NCBI RefSeq assembly: GCF_000194155.1
Contig: NZ_GL877883.1
Coordinates: forward strand, 54,572-118,571
DNA: 64,000 nt
Source: Saccharopolyspora spinosa NRRL 18395
GTDB lineage: Bacteria; Actinomycetota; Actinomycetes; Mycobacteriales; Pseudonocardiaceae
Reading direction: 5' to 3'
Every line of letters starts with the position of its first letter. Position 1 is the first letter of the stretch. The notes below the pieces were generated by a model. The model saw only the letters and a program-made list of their open reading frames with translations, did no database searches and was not told where the DNA came from. The translations under genes and the position numbers were made by a program. This document shows positions 29,375-37,911 of this stretch, one piece after another.

Positions 29375-30756
29375 CGGTAGCTCACCGCCGCTCCGCGGAG
29401 CACGGGCCCGACCAGCAGCGAACCCCAGTCCGGCACTTCACTCGCGGGCCGCCCCAGCGCGGGCGCCAGCAGCACCGACACCATGTCCCGCTCCGCCGGG
29501 GAGTTCACCCAGGCCGTGGATTGCGACGAGGTGCTCGCCGGCAGGTGGCCCTGGCCCATCGACGGCGGGTTCAGGCCGCCGTCAGCCGGCCGCGACGCGG
29601 GCGGCGGCACCGAACCGTCCTTGAACGGCCCGTCCGGCGGGTACTCCGGCACCGGGTCGGGCAGCTGCGTCAAGTTGTAGCAGCGCGGCCCCCGCTTGTC
29701 GGCGAACTCCGGCTCGTCTTGGTTCGGCACGTACTTGCCGCGTGTCGCGACGACCTCCAGGGTGACGTGCAGGCCCGGTTCGGCGGTGCCCTCGCCGAAC
29801 GCCTGCCGCATCCGCGGCACGAACCCCGCCATCTCCTGCAGGAAGCACGGGTACTCGGGCGCATACTTGGCCAGCACGTCCAGCGTCGGCCGCTGCGACT
29901 CGCCGAGCCGGATGATGTTCTGCCGGTTGTCCCGCAGGAACCCGGTCAGGTCACCGGAGCTGGTGGTCAGCTGACCGGTCAGCGCGGTCAGGTTCTCCCG
30001 CTGCGCCACCAGGGTTCGGGCGGTGGTGCTGAAGTTGTCCAGCGCCTCCAGCACGTCCGGCGCGGCCTGCTCATAGGTCTGCGCGACGCCGACCAGTTCC
30101 TTCAGGTTCTCCCGCAGGTCCGGGACCGACGGGTTGAGCCCGTCCAGGTAGGTGTTCAGCTGCGACAGCGTCTCGCCCAGCGGCTTGCCGCGCCCGGACA
30201 ACGCCTGGTCCAGCGCGTTCAGCGTGACGGCCAGGTCGTCCGGGTGGATGGCCTGCAACACCGGCATCGTGTCGGCCAGCACCTGCTCCAGCTCGATGCC
30301 CGCGCGCGTGCGGTCCGGCTCGATCACGTCGCCGGAGGCCAGCGGCCGGGTTGAGGCCTGCTCCGGCAGCTCCAGCGCGACGTACCGCTCGCCGAACAGC
30401 GTCCGCGGCAGCAGCCGCGCCGACACGTTCGACGGCAGCTGCTCCGCCCGCTCCGGGTCCAGCGCCAGCCGCAGCTCGGCACCGTCCCCTGTGGACGTCA
30501 CGCTCACCACCCGGCCGACGACCATGCCGCGCACCTTCACGTCCGAATCGGGCAGCAGCTGGTTCCCGGTGGACGATGCCTTCAGCACGATGTCCACACT
30601 GGACGCGAAGGCCTTCTGGTAGATCGCCACGGTCAGGCTGACGAACAGCACCATGCAAAGCAGCAGCGCGAGGCCCAGTGCGCGGCGCCGCAGTGCTTTG
30701 CGGGAAACCCGCATCCGGTGGGCTTTCATGAGCGGGCGGCGCAGATCGTCGCTCAT
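29371..30756 (-). CDS. mceA: MCE-family protein (MceA-like)
   Basis: 461 residues from ATG 30756. A basic N-terminus (KAHRMRVSRKALRRRALG) precedes a transmembrane helix (LALLLCMVLFVSLTVAIY). The MCE domain follows: SSVDIVLKASSTGNQLLPDS, GMVVGRVVSVTST and LPRTLFGERYVALELPEQ. Next come tunnel helices and a Pro/Ser-rich C-terminal extension of about 120 residues, longer than in the other five. It is first of the six MCE genes, 34 nt after the second permease gene. In mycobacteria the A subunit is often the surface-exposed, invasion-associated member; here its role in lipid import is inferred from the operon. Confidence 0.92.
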   Translation of the reverse strand: MSDDLRRPLMKAHRMRVSRKALRRRALGLALLLCMVLFVSLTVAIYQKAFASSVDIVLKASSTGNQLLPDSDVKVRGMVVGRVVSVTSTGDGAELRLALDPERAEQLPSNVSARLLPRTLFGERYVALELPEQASTRPLASGDVIEPDRTRAGIELEQVLADTMPVLQAIHPDDLAVTLNALDQALSGRGKPLGETLSQLNTYLDGLNPSVPDLRENLKELVGVAQTYEQAAPDVLEALDNFSTTARTLVAQRENLTALTGQLTTSSGDLTGFLRDNRQNIIRLGESQRPTLDVLAKYAPEYPCFLQEMAGFVPRMRQAFGEGTAEPGLHVTLEVVATRGKYVPNQDEPEFADKRGPRCYNLTQLPDPVPEYPPDGPFKDGSVPPPASRPADGGLNPPSMGQGHLPASTSSQSTAWVNSPAERDMVSVLLAPALGRPASEVPDWGSLLVGPVLRGAAVSYR

Positions 30757-30790
30757 GACGCCTCCGTTGTGGTCAACGCACGTCGGGTAC

Positions 30791-31630
30791 TCATCCGGTG
30801 ATCCGAACCGTCGTCGTGGTGCCCCAGATCGCGAGGCTGAGGAAGAAGTCGAGCAGCGCCGTGGTCACGATCGCGGTCCGCACCGCGCGGCCCACCGCGA
30901 CGCCGACCCCGGCCGGGCCGCCGCTGGCGCGGTAGCCGTAGTAGCAGTGCGTCATGATCACCACCACGCTGAAGACGAGCACCTTCCCGAAGGACCACAG
31001 CACGTCCTCGGGCGGCAGGAACAGGTTGAAGTAGTGGTCGTAGGTGCCCGCGGACTGGCCGTAGACGTAGATCGTGACGGCGCGGGCGGCGATGTATGAC
31101 GTCAGCAGGCCCAGCACGTACAACGGGATGACCGCGATGAACCCGGCCATCACCCGCGTGGTCACCAGGTACGGCAGGCTCGGCACGCCCATGACTTCCA
31201 GCGCGTCGATCTCGTCGGAGATCCGCATCGCGCCCAGCTGCGCGGTGAAGCCGGAACCGACCGTCGCCGACAGCGCCAACCCCGCCACCAGCGGCGCGAT
31301 CTCGCGGGTGTTGAAGTACGCGGAGACGAACCCGGCGAACGCCGAGGTGCCGATCTGGTCCAGCGCCGCGAAGCCCTGCAGGCCCACCACCGTGCCGGTG
31401 AACAGCGTCAGCCCGATCATCACACCGACGGTGCCGCCGATCACCGCCAACGCGCCGCTGCCGAAGCTCACCTCGGCCAGCAGCCGCAGCGTCTCCTTGG
31501 TGTAGCGGGTGATCGTCCGCGGGATCCACGCCAGCGACCGCAGGTAGAACGACATCTGGTCGCCCAGGTCGTCCAGCATCTCCAGCGGCCGCCGGGCCGC
31601 GCGCTTCGCGCGCTGCGAAACCGTCACCAT
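30791..31630 (-). CDS. YrbE/MlaE-type permease, second copy (YrbEB)
   Basis: 279 residues from ATG 31630 (MVTVSQRAKRAARRP). The frame is open 72 codons further upstream, but that part is repeat sequence. It contains five to six transmembrane helices and the MlaE signature GSGFTAQLGAMRISDEIDAL followed by EVMGVPSLPYLVTTRV, the EQxxAL-like coupling segment. It is the membrane partner of the Mkl ATPase and pairs with YrbEA to form the ABC permease core of the Mce transporter. It is separated from yrbEA by 246 nt filled with a MITE-like repeat, whereas these genes normally abut. Its RBS is weak, so expression may have been affected by the insertion. Confidence 0.92.
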   Translation of the reverse strand: MVTVSQRAKRAARRPLEMLDDLGDQMSFYLRSLAWIPRTITRYTKETLRLLAEVSFGSGALAVIGGTVGVMIGLTLFTGTVVGLQGFAALDQIGTSAFAGFVSAYFNTREIAPLVAGLALSATVGSGFTAQLGAMRISDEIDALEVMGVPSLPYLVTTRVMAGFIAVIPLYVLGLLTSYIAARAVTIYVYGQSAGTYDHYFNLFLPPEDVLWSFGKVLVFSVVVIMTHCYYGYRASGGPAGVGVAVGRAVRTAIVTTALLDFFLSLAIWGTTTTVRITG

Positions 31631-31650
31631 GTCAGGCCCGCCTGGCGTGC

Positions 31651-31865
31651 TTTCGTAGCAACGAAGCCGCTTAGTGCACCCTCGCAGCTTGCACCGCCGC
31701 GGGTTCTCAGACCGTGCCCGCCCGAGGGACTCCCGGTGAGGCCAGTCCCTAGCGCCGCGTATTGGACATGCATAAGTCGGGGTTTCCGGAATCGAGGCGG
31801 CGTCTGTAACTCCCGCGGGGGGTCCGCGACTCGCACCGCCACGCAAAACGAGTCTGAAAACAGGC
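31651..31865. repeat. MITE-like repeat, long copy between yrbEA and yrbEB
   Basis: It shares with the copy at 22.2 kb the blocks AAGCCGCTTAGTGCACCCTC, GCACCGCCGCGGGTTCTCAG, GCGTATTGGACATG and GGCGGCGTCTG, in the same orientation. Its right side (CCGCCACGCAAAACGAGTCT, then GAAAACAG) resembles the right end of the short copies, but the terminal GCCTC is missing. It interrupts the Mce operon between the two permease genes. Confidence 0.68.
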
Positions 31866-31876
31866 GTTCGCGCATG

Positions 31877-32668
31877 TCACATTCCCTTTGGCGGCACGAG
31901 TTGCAGGTAAAGCGTGGTCAGGACGAAGTTGACCGCGAACAGCAGCAGGAAGGTGATCACCACCGACTGGTTCACCGCGTCGCCGACCCCCTTCGGGCCC
32001 GGCGGTGGGTGCAGGCCGCGGTACGCCGCCACGACTCCCGCCAGGAATCCGAAGATCACCGCCTTCAACTCGCCGATCCACAGGTCCGGCAGCTGCGCCA
32101 GCGCGTTGAAGCTGGCCATGTACGCGCCGGGCGTGCCGCCCTGCATGATCACGTTGAACGTGTAACCGCCAACCACGCCGACCACGCTGACCATGCCGTT
32201 GAGCAGCAGCGCGACCAGCATCGCGGCCAGCACCCTTGGCACCACCAGCCGCTGGACCGGCGAGATGCCGAGGACCTCCATCGCGTCGATCTCGTCCCGG
32301 ATCTTCCGGGATCCCAGGTCCGCGCAGATCGCCGAACCACCGGCCCCGGCGATCAGCAGCGCGGTCACGATCGGGCTGGCCTGCTGGATGATCGCCAGCA
32401 CGCTCGCCGCGCCGGTGAACGACTGCGCACCGATCTGCCTGGTCAGAGAGCCGAGCTGGAGCGCGATCACGGCACCGAACGGGATGGACACCAGCGCGGT
32501 CGGCAGGATCGTCACGCTGGCGATGAACCAGCACTGCTGGATGAACTCGCGGATCTGGAACGGCCGGCGGGGCATCGCCCGGACCACGTCCAGCGCGAGC
32601 GCGAACAACCGGCCGGTCTCCCGCAGTCCGCCCGCGCCCGGGAACCGCACCTGGAACGGCGTGCTCAC
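31877..32668 (-). CDS. YrbE/MlaE-type permease, first copy (YrbEA)
   Basis: 263 residues from ATG 32668, overlapping the ATPase stop by 4 nt. Transmembrane helices alternate with the conserved loop GSAICADLGSRKIRDEIDAM, then EVLGISPVQRLVVPRVLA, typical of MlaE/YrbE proteins; GGYTFNVIMQGG and the final AVNFVLTTLYLQLVPPKGM complete the pattern. It forms, with YrbEB, the inner-membrane permease through which the MCE channel delivers its lipid cargo. Family assignment is secure from the loop motif and the operon order ATPase-YrbEA-YrbEB-MceA-F. Confidence 0.94.
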   Translation of the reverse strand: MSTPFQVRFPGAGGLRETGRLFALALDVVRAMPRRPFQIREFIQQCWFIASVTILPTALVSIPFGAVIALQLGSLTRQIGAQSFTGAASVLAIIQQASPIVTALLIAGAGGSAICADLGSRKIRDEIDAMEVLGISPVQRLVVPRVLAAMLVALLLNGMVSVVGVVGGYTFNVIMQGGTPGAYMASFNALAQLPDLWIGELKAVIFGFLAGVVAAYRGLHPPPGPKGVGDAVNQSVVITFLLLFAVNFVLTTLYLQLVPPKGM

Positions 32669-33876
32669 TGCTCACCCCGCTTGCGGCCGAACCAGCGGCG
32701 CCGCGGCGTCCCGGCCGGTTCCGCCGGCCGGGGCCCGGCGGCCCACGGCGGCACCTCCGACTCCGGTTCCGGCTCGGGCTGCGGCTGCCGTGGGTACGGC
32801 GTGGGACGCGACTGCTGCGGCACGCCCGCGACCTGCGCCTGCGGCAACCGGTCCGGCTGGGCCTGCACCGGCTCGGTGCGCTGCGGCCACGATCCCGTCG
32901 CGGGCACCGAGAAGCCGTGAAGCGCCAGCTCGTCCGGGGTGAGGGTCTTCAGGATCTCCTGCTGCGCCGACGGGGACAGCGTCCGCAGCTGGCGCAGCAC
33001 GCGGTCCTTGCGGCGGCGCACCGCGGACCGTGCCGGCAGTCCGGGCGAGACGTCCAGCTGCGGCATCATCGGCGGGACGCTGACCTCGCTCAGCCGCGCG
33101 AGTTCGCTCTCCCCGACGTCCTTCTCCTCGCTCATCCCGATCGGACCGTCCGGGCGACCGTTGAGGAACTGCACCACCGCCGGCTCCGCCGAGGTCAGCA
33201 GCACCTCGCGCGGGCCGAACATCACCAGGTTCCGGCGGTAAAGCATGCCGATGTTGTCCGGCACCGTCCGGGCGGTGTTGATGTCGTGGGTGACGATCAG
33301 GATCGTGGCGTCGATCTGCGCGTTCAGGTCGACGATCAGCTGGTTCAGCAGCACAACCGGGTCGAGACCGGAGTCGGGCTCGTCGACGAGGATAATCTCG
33401 GGATCCAGCACCAGCGCCCGGGCCAGCCCGGCCCGCTTGCGCATACCGCCGGAGATCTCGCCGGGCAGCTTCTCCTCAGCGCCGATGAGACCGACCATCT
33501 CCATCTTCTCGAGCGCCACCTCGCGGATCTCGGATTCGCTCTTGCGGGTGTGCTCGCGAAGCGGGAAAGCGATGTTGTCGTACAGGTTCATCGAACCGAA
33601 CAGCGCGCCGTCCTGGAACAGCACGCCGAAGAGCTTCCGGATCTCGTACAGGTCGTGTTCCGGACACGCGCAGATGTCCACCCCGTTGATGACCACCTTG
33701 CCGTGCTCCGGCTTCAGCAGACCAACCAGGGATTTCAGGAAAACCGACTTCCCGGTTCCGGAAGGACCCAGCAGGACGCTTATCTCACCGGGAGGAAGCG
33801 TCAGCGTGACATCCCGCCAGATGGTCTGCGCGCCGAAGGACTTCGACAGTCCGTCGACAACCACCTCGACGCCCAT
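32665..33876 (-). CDS. Mce transporter ATPase (Mkl/MceG-like)
   Basis: 403 residues from ATG 33876 with GGAGG 5 nt upstream. It is an ABC ATPase: Walker A GPSGTGKSV, signature ISGGMRKRAGLARAL, Walker B IILVDEPDSGLDP and H-loop VTHD. After the nucleotide-binding domain (about 250 residues) comes a C-terminal extension with SAQQEILKTLTPDELALHGF, characteristic of Mkl/MceG proteins, and a Pro/Gln/Arg-rich tail. In M. tuberculosis the ATPase gene mkl also lies near rplL, apart from its mce loci; here it heads a full Mce operon at the same chromosomal spot. It energises YrbEA/B. Confidence 0.95.
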   Translation of the reverse strand: MGVEVVVDGLSKSFGAQTIWRDVTLTLPPGEISVLLGPSGTGKSVFLKSLVGLLKPEHGKVVINGVDICACPEHDLYEIRKLFGVLFQDGALFGSMNLYDNIAFPLREHTRKSESEIREVALEKMEMVGLIGAEEKLPGEISGGMRKRAGLARALVLDPEIILVDEPDSGLDPVVLLNQLIVDLNAQIDATILIVTHDINTARTVPDNIGMLYRRNLVMFGPREVLLTSAEPAVVQFLNGRPDGPIGMSEEKDVGESELARLSEVSVPPMMPQLDVSPGLPARSAVRRRKDRVLRQLRTLSPSAQQEILKTLTPDELALHGFSVPATGSWPQRTEPVQAQPDRLPQAQVAGVPQQSRPTPYPRQPQPEPEPESEVPPWAAGPRPAEPAGTPRRRWFGRKRGEQ

Positions 33877-34077
33877 CCGAACCTCCGCGTCCCTCGGTTT
33901 CACCCCACCGGTCGTTCCCGGAAAGGCAGCCTGGCACATGTGACGCACTTAACGAAGGTCGTCGGCGTCACACCTGTGCAACGAGCCCGACGCGAACGGG
34001 TTACTCGCGAGTTCACCTGGATTCGAACGGACCCAAGATTTGTCCGGTAGACGTAATTCCGCAATTCCACGAAGCAA

Positions 34078-34117
34078 AAGAAGGCGGGCACCCGCAACAG
34101 CGAGTGCCCGCCTTCTT
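34078..34117 (-). terminator. rplL terminator
   Basis: AAGAAGGCGGGCAC pairs with GTGCCCGCCTTCTT, separated by a short loop with extra C-G pairs, immediately after the rplL stop at 34134. It separates the ribosomal operon from the Mce operon on the same strand. Confidence 0.88.
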
Positions 34118-34133
34118 GCAGCGAGTCAGATGC

Positions 34134-34517
34134 TCACTTGAGGGAGACCGAAGCGCCGGCCCCTTCCAGCTTGTCCTTGGCCTCGTTGGCCTTCTCCTTG
34201 TCGACCTTCTCCAGGATCGGCTTCGGGGCGCCCTCGACGAGCTCCTTGGCCTCCTTCAGGCCCAGGCCCGAGACGATCTCGCGGACGACCTTGATGACCT
34301 GGATCTTCTTGTCGCCGGCACCCTCGAGGACGACGTCGAACTCGTCCTGCTCCTCAGCGGCCGGGGCAACACCGGCGGCCGGGCCGGCCACGACCGCGGC
34401 CGGGGCGGCGGCGGTGACGTCGAAGGTCTCCTCGAACTGCTTCACGAACCCCGACAGCTCCAGGAGGGTCATCTCCTTGAAGACGTCCAACAGCTCTTCG
34501 TTGCTCAGCTTCGCCAT
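34134..34517 (-). CDS. rplL: 50S ribosomal protein L7/L12
   Basis: 127 residues from ATG 34517. The N-terminal dimerisation domain (AKLSNEELLDVFKEMTLLEL) is followed by an Ala/Pro hinge and the C-terminal factor-binding domain, with EEQDEFDVVLEGAGDKKIQV, IKVVREIVSGLGLKEAKELV and the final GASVSLK. Length is normal. It lies 87 nt after rplJ, as in most bacteria. It forms the ribosomal stalk that recruits translational GTPases. Confidence 0.98.
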   Translation of the reverse strand: MAKLSNEELLDVFKEMTLLELSGFVKQFEETFDVTAAAPAAVVAGPAAGVAPAAEEQDEFDVVLEGAGDKKIQVIKVVREIVSGLGLKEAKELVEGAPKPILEKVDKEKANEAKDKLEGAGASVSLK

Positions 34518-34604
34518 GTCGGCGTTCCTTTCGGTTCAGGGCCCGGGCACCGGAAGTGTCCGGGTGGGGAGTTCCAGCGATCGACGACCGAGTCCACTGA
34601 GGAC

Positions 34605-35120
34605 TCAGGCGTCGGCTTCGCCGCCCTTCTTCTCCTGCAGGGCGGCGGCCAACCGGGCAACCTGGGACGCCGGCGCGGCGAACAGCGCGGCGGCCTGGCC
34701 CATCTTGGCCTTCATGGCACCGGCCAACTTGGACAGGGTGACCTCGCGGGAGTCGAGGTCGGCAATGCTCTCGACCTCGTTCACGGACAGCGCGCGGCCG
34801 TCCATGTAACCGCCCTTGATCACCAGGGCCTTGTTGTCCTTGGCGAATTCACGCAGAGCCTTGGCCGCGTCGACCGGCTCGCCCTCAACGAAGGCGATCG
34901 CGGTCGGGCCGACGAACAGGTCGTCGAGACCCTCGACGCCGGACTGCTCGGCGGCACGCTTGACCAGCGTGTTCTTCGCGACACGGTACGTCGCGCCCGC
35001 ACCGAGGGCACGGCGCAGCTCAGACAGCTGCGCCATGGACAGCCCGCGGTACTCGGTCACGACTGCAGCGGTCGCGGTGTTGAACCGCTCGACCGCATCA
35101 ACCTTGTCGGGCTTCGCCAT
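34605..35120 (-). CDS. rplJ: 50S ribosomal protein L10
   Basis: 171 residues from ATG 35120 with GAGGAGG upstream. It begins MAKPDKVDAVERFNTATAAV, has YRGLSMAQLSELRRALGAGA and TYRVAKNTLVKRAAE in the rRNA-binding domain, and ends in a helix that binds the L7/L12 dimers. It is the first gene of the rplJL unit, with a structured leader (35121-35300) that probably mediates L10 autoregulation. Confidence 0.98.
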   Translation of the reverse strand: MAKPDKVDAVERFNTATAAVVTEYRGLSMAQLSELRRALGAGATYRVAKNTLVKRAAEQSGVEGLDDLFVGPTAIAFVEGEPVDAAKALREFAKDNKALVIKGGYMDGRALSVNEVESIADLDSREVTLSKLAGAMKAKMGQAAALFAAPASQVARLAAALQEKKGGEADA

Positions 35121-35300
35121 GTCGCCTCCTCTCTATTTCCGACTGTGATCCGCATCCAGCCGGTCCTGAGACGACAAAACGCCCCGGCGCAGCAAGCACG
35201 GGGCGTCAAGATCATGGGCGCGCTGAGCACGCAACGATAGCCTCGTCCCTCCTGCGCGGGCCGCCCGCATCTCACGGGACCTTAGTTCTCCCCACCCCTT
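35121..35300 (-). ncRNA. Candidate L10 leader upstream of rplJ
   Basis: The 5' region of rplJ contains a strong hairpin, on the minus strand ACGCCCCG pairing with CGGGGCGT followed by TTTTGTCG (about 35174-35210). L10-L12 operons are commonly autoregulated by L10 binding to their leader. The hairpin is seen; leader identity is inferred from position. Confidence 0.45.
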
Positions 35301-35484
35301 ACGGAGCACGGAGAAGACCAGCGGTCTTGGGTGGAACCTTGACCAGGATACGCGACCCGATTCCACCCCCGCCAGGCACCCCGGTTCCGGCGGGCGCAAG
35401 ACCATCCCGATGAAGTTCGCAGTTCGCGGCGCGCGCCCGCGAGATACCGGATCACCGGTGACCTCGGCGCCACGGGCGGGCATC
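35301..35484. other. Divergent intergenic region
   Basis: Between the rplJ leader and the plus-strand gene at 35485. No gene is seen; it presumably carries divergent promoters. Confidence 0.35.
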
Positions 35485-36348
35485 ATGTGGGACGTGGCTG
35501 ATCAGAACGAGTCGCACCGCCCCGAGCCCGGCACCAACCTGCCGGCGAAACCGCACTCGGCGGAGGTCGTCGACGCCGAAGTCGTGGAGAGCGCGGTCGT
35601 CGAAAGCAACGTCGTGGCAGCCGATGCCCCCGCGCCCGCTGCATCTGCCCGCCCGCAGCAGCCCGCCGACGACGAGGAATTCCGCCAGTACCACCAGTTC
35701 CTGGAATTCCAGAAGTTCCGCGAATGGCAGCAGTCGCAAGGCGGCGACGTCGCTCCCCCACCTGCCGCCGCGCCCCCGGCCGCGACGCCGAAGAAGCCCT
35801 GGTGGAAGCGAGCGCTGGGGCTGCTGCGCTACAAGCTGGTCCGCCGCCTCATCTACTTGCTGCTGGCCCTGCTGCTGCTCAACTACCTGTACAACAGCCT
35901 GACCACCTCCTTCTTCGGCGGCTCCGGTGGCGACAACACCGGCACCGGCAGCGACGGCGTGCCGATCGACTCGGTGCCGGTGAAGTCGGACAACCCGCAG
36001 CAGGCGGTGCGCGGCGTCTACAACTGGCTGCGCGGGCCGAACCCGGACCGGACCTGCAGCCTGTTCGACGCCACCGGCAAGTCCGGCTTCGCCACCGCCC
36101 ACCAGGCCCCGGACTGCGCCACCGCGGCGCGCCAGCTGCACGGCCAGATCACCGACCCGAACGCCTACGCCAACCCGAAGTTCGACCACAACGCGGTGAC
36201 GATCGTCGGCCCGGAGGCCCAGGTCCTCGGCTGCCGGATGCAGGTCAACGGCGGTCCCCGGCTCGGCAGCTTCAAGCTCACCCAGCAGCCCGACGGCGGC
36301 TGGGCGATCAGCGCCTACACGCTCCAAACCTCCAGTTGCGGCGGCTGA
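35485..36348 (+). CDS. Membrane-anchored protein of unknown function
   Basis: 287 residues from ATG 35485 (GTG 35494 is an equally possible start; the open frame reaches 35410). An N-terminal disordered region of about 90 residues, with Val/Glu repeats and Pro/Ala, contains a short helix EEFRQYHQFLEFQKFREWQQ. One transmembrane helix follows (LIYLLLALLLLNYLYNSL), then an extracytoplasmic domain of about 130 residues with NPQQAVRGVYNWLRGPNPDR, two Cys (TCSLF, PDCATA) and a C-terminal LQTSSCGG. The outer domain looks NTF2-like, but no family is recognised. It stands alone between the divergent rplJ leader and the convergent rplA terminator. Confidence 0.75.
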   Translation: MWDVADQNESHRPEPGTNLPAKPHSAEVVDAEVVESAVVESNVVAADAPAPAASARPQQPADDEEFRQYHQFLEFQKFREWQQSQGGDVAPPPAAAPPAATPKKPWWKRALGLLRYKLVRRLIYLLLALLLLNYLYNSLTTSFFGGSGGDNTGTGSDGVPIDSVPVKSDNPQQAVRGVYNWLRGPNPDRTCSLFDATGKSGFATAHQAPDCATAARQLHGQITDPNAYANPKFDHNAVTIVGPEAQVLGCRMQVNGGPRLGSFKLTQQPDGGWAISAYTLQTSSCGG

Positions 36349-36472
36349 TCGACGAGGATCGCGCAGTATCGCGCGAAATCGTCCCCTGCGATACGGCGTT
36401 TTCGCTGGCGGTCAAGGCTGTTGGAGCTAATCCGGGGGGAAGTCGCAGCCAGTGCGACCAGCGCCCGGAAAG

Positions 36473-36514
36473 CGAGAAGGGCGGGCCGCTCCGGGGAGCG
36501 GCCCGCCCTTCTCG
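36473..36514 (-). terminator. rplA terminator
   Basis: CGAGAAGGGCGGGCCGCTCC (36473-36492) pairs with the sequence ending at 36514; stem of about 19 bp and a tiny loop, directly after the rplA stop at 36530. Confidence 0.88.
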
Positions 36515-36529
36515 GCGGAACTTCGGGTA

Positions 36530-37240
36530 TCAGGCCGAGGCCGTGATGCCGCGAGTCGCGTTCGGGTCGACCGGGATGCCCGGGCCCATCGTGGTGGTGA
36601 AGGTGACCTTCTTCAGGTACCGGCCCTTCGACGCCGACGGCTTGGCGCGCAGGATCTCGTCCAGCGCCGCCGCGTAGTTCTCCACCAGCTTCTCGGTGTC
36701 GAAGGACACCTTGCCGATGATGAAGTGCAGGTTGGCCTGCTTGTCGACGCGGAAGTTGATCTTACCGCCCTTGATGTCCGCGACCGCCTTGGTGACGTTC
36801 GGGGTGACGGTGCCGGTCTTCGGGTTCGGCATCAGGCCGCGCGGGCCGAGCACCCGAGCGATCTTGCCGACCTTGGCCATCTGGTCCGGAGTGGCGATCG
36901 CCGCGTCGAAATCGAGCCAGCCGCCCTGAATGCGCTCGATCAGGTCCTCGGAACCAACCGCGTCCGCCCCGGCGGCCTCGGCCTCGGCGGCCTTGTCCCC
37001 GACGGCGAACACGATGACGCGGGCAGTCTTACCAGTGCCGTGCGGCAGGTTCACGGTGCCGCGGACCATCTGGTCTGCCTTGCGGGGGTCGACGCCCAGC
37101 CGCAGCGCCACCTCGACGGTGGCGTCGTACTTGACCTTGGCGGTCTTCTTCGCCAGGTCGGCCGCTTCCGTCGGCGCGTACAGCCGCGCGCGATCGATCA
37201 GCTCGGCCGCCTGCTGATATGCCTTGCTGCGCTTTGCCAT
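36530..37240 (-). CDS. rplA: 50S ribosomal protein L1
   Basis: 236 residues from ATG 37240; the open frame extends to 37303 without an RBS. It shows the L1 signature VGKIARVLGPRGLMPNPKTG, the N-terminal AKRSKAYQQAAELIDRARLY and the C-terminal FTTTMGPGIPVDPNA. It lies 80 nt after rplK on the same strand. L1 binds 23S rRNA at the E-site stalk and usually represses its own operon. Confidence 0.98.
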   Translation of the reverse strand: MAKRSKAYQQAAELIDRARLYAPTEAADLAKKTAKVKYDATVEVALRLGVDPRKADQMVRGTVNLPHGTGKTARVIVFAVGDKAAEAEAAGADAVGSEDLIERIQGGWLDFDAAIATPDQMAKVGKIARVLGPRGLMPNPKTGTVTPNVTKAVADIKGGKINFRVDKQANLHFIIGKVSFDTEKLVENYAAALDEILRAKPSASKGRYLKKVTFTTTMGPGIPVDPNATRGITASA

Positions 37241-37320
37241 TTCTGTCCCTATCCCAGGTGGATCAGTTGTGGTTGGTCGGGCTGCGCTGGAGCCCTCCCA
37301 CACGCCGTTTCCGGCTTAGG

Positions 37321-37755
37321 TCAGCCCTCGACCGTCAGGCCCATCGACCGGGCGGTGCCGGCGATGATCTTGGCGGCCTGGTCGATGTCGTTGGCGTTGA
37401 GGTCCGCCATCTTGGTCTGCGCGATCTCGCGGACCTGGTCCATCGAGACCTTGCCGACCTTGGTCTTGTGCGGCTCGCCGCTACCCTTGGCCACGCCCGC
37501 CGCCTTGAGCAGCAGCTTGGCCGCCGGCGGGGTCTTCAGCGCGAAGCTGAAGGAGCGGTCTTCGAACACGGAGATCTCGACCGGCACGACGTTGCCACGC
37601 TGGTTCTCCGTGGCGGCGTTGTAGGCCTTGCAGAACTCCATGATGTTGACGCCGTGCTGACCCAGCGCCGGGCCGACGGGCGGGGCCGGGTTGGCCTGGC
37701 CGGCCTGGATCTGCAGCTTGATGATCGCTGCGAGCTTCTTCTTCTTGGGCGGCAT
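37321..37755 (-). CDS. rplK: 50S ribosomal protein L11
   Basis: 144 residues from ATG 37755 with AGGAAG 5 nt upstream. It begins MPPKKKKLAAIIKLQIQAGQ, has the proline-rich N-domain PAPPVGPALGQHGVNIMEFC and ends GTARSMGLTVEG. It binds the GTPase-associated centre of 23S rRNA and is needed for RelA-type stringent signalling and thiopeptide sensitivity. It lies between nusG and rplA in the standard order. Confidence 0.98.
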   Translation of the reverse strand: MPPKKKKLAAIIKLQIQAGQANPAPPVGPALGQHGVNIMEFCKAYNAATENQRGNVVPVEISVFEDRSFSFALKTPPAAKLLLKAAGVAKGSGEPHKTKVGKVSMDQVREIAQTKMADLNANDIDQAAKIIAGTARSMGLTVEG

Positions 37756-37911
37756 GTTTGCTTCCTGTGTCTTCGCTATCCGGTTGCCCGGCCCCACCTA
37801 GTGGCGGGGCCGAATCTGGCGAGACCACGAAACGGTGGCTTCGCCCGGTTCTGCGCGCGGGTCCTGCCAGATCCGCGCGCAGCCGCCGCGCTCCCGCACC
37901 GCGGGAGGCGG

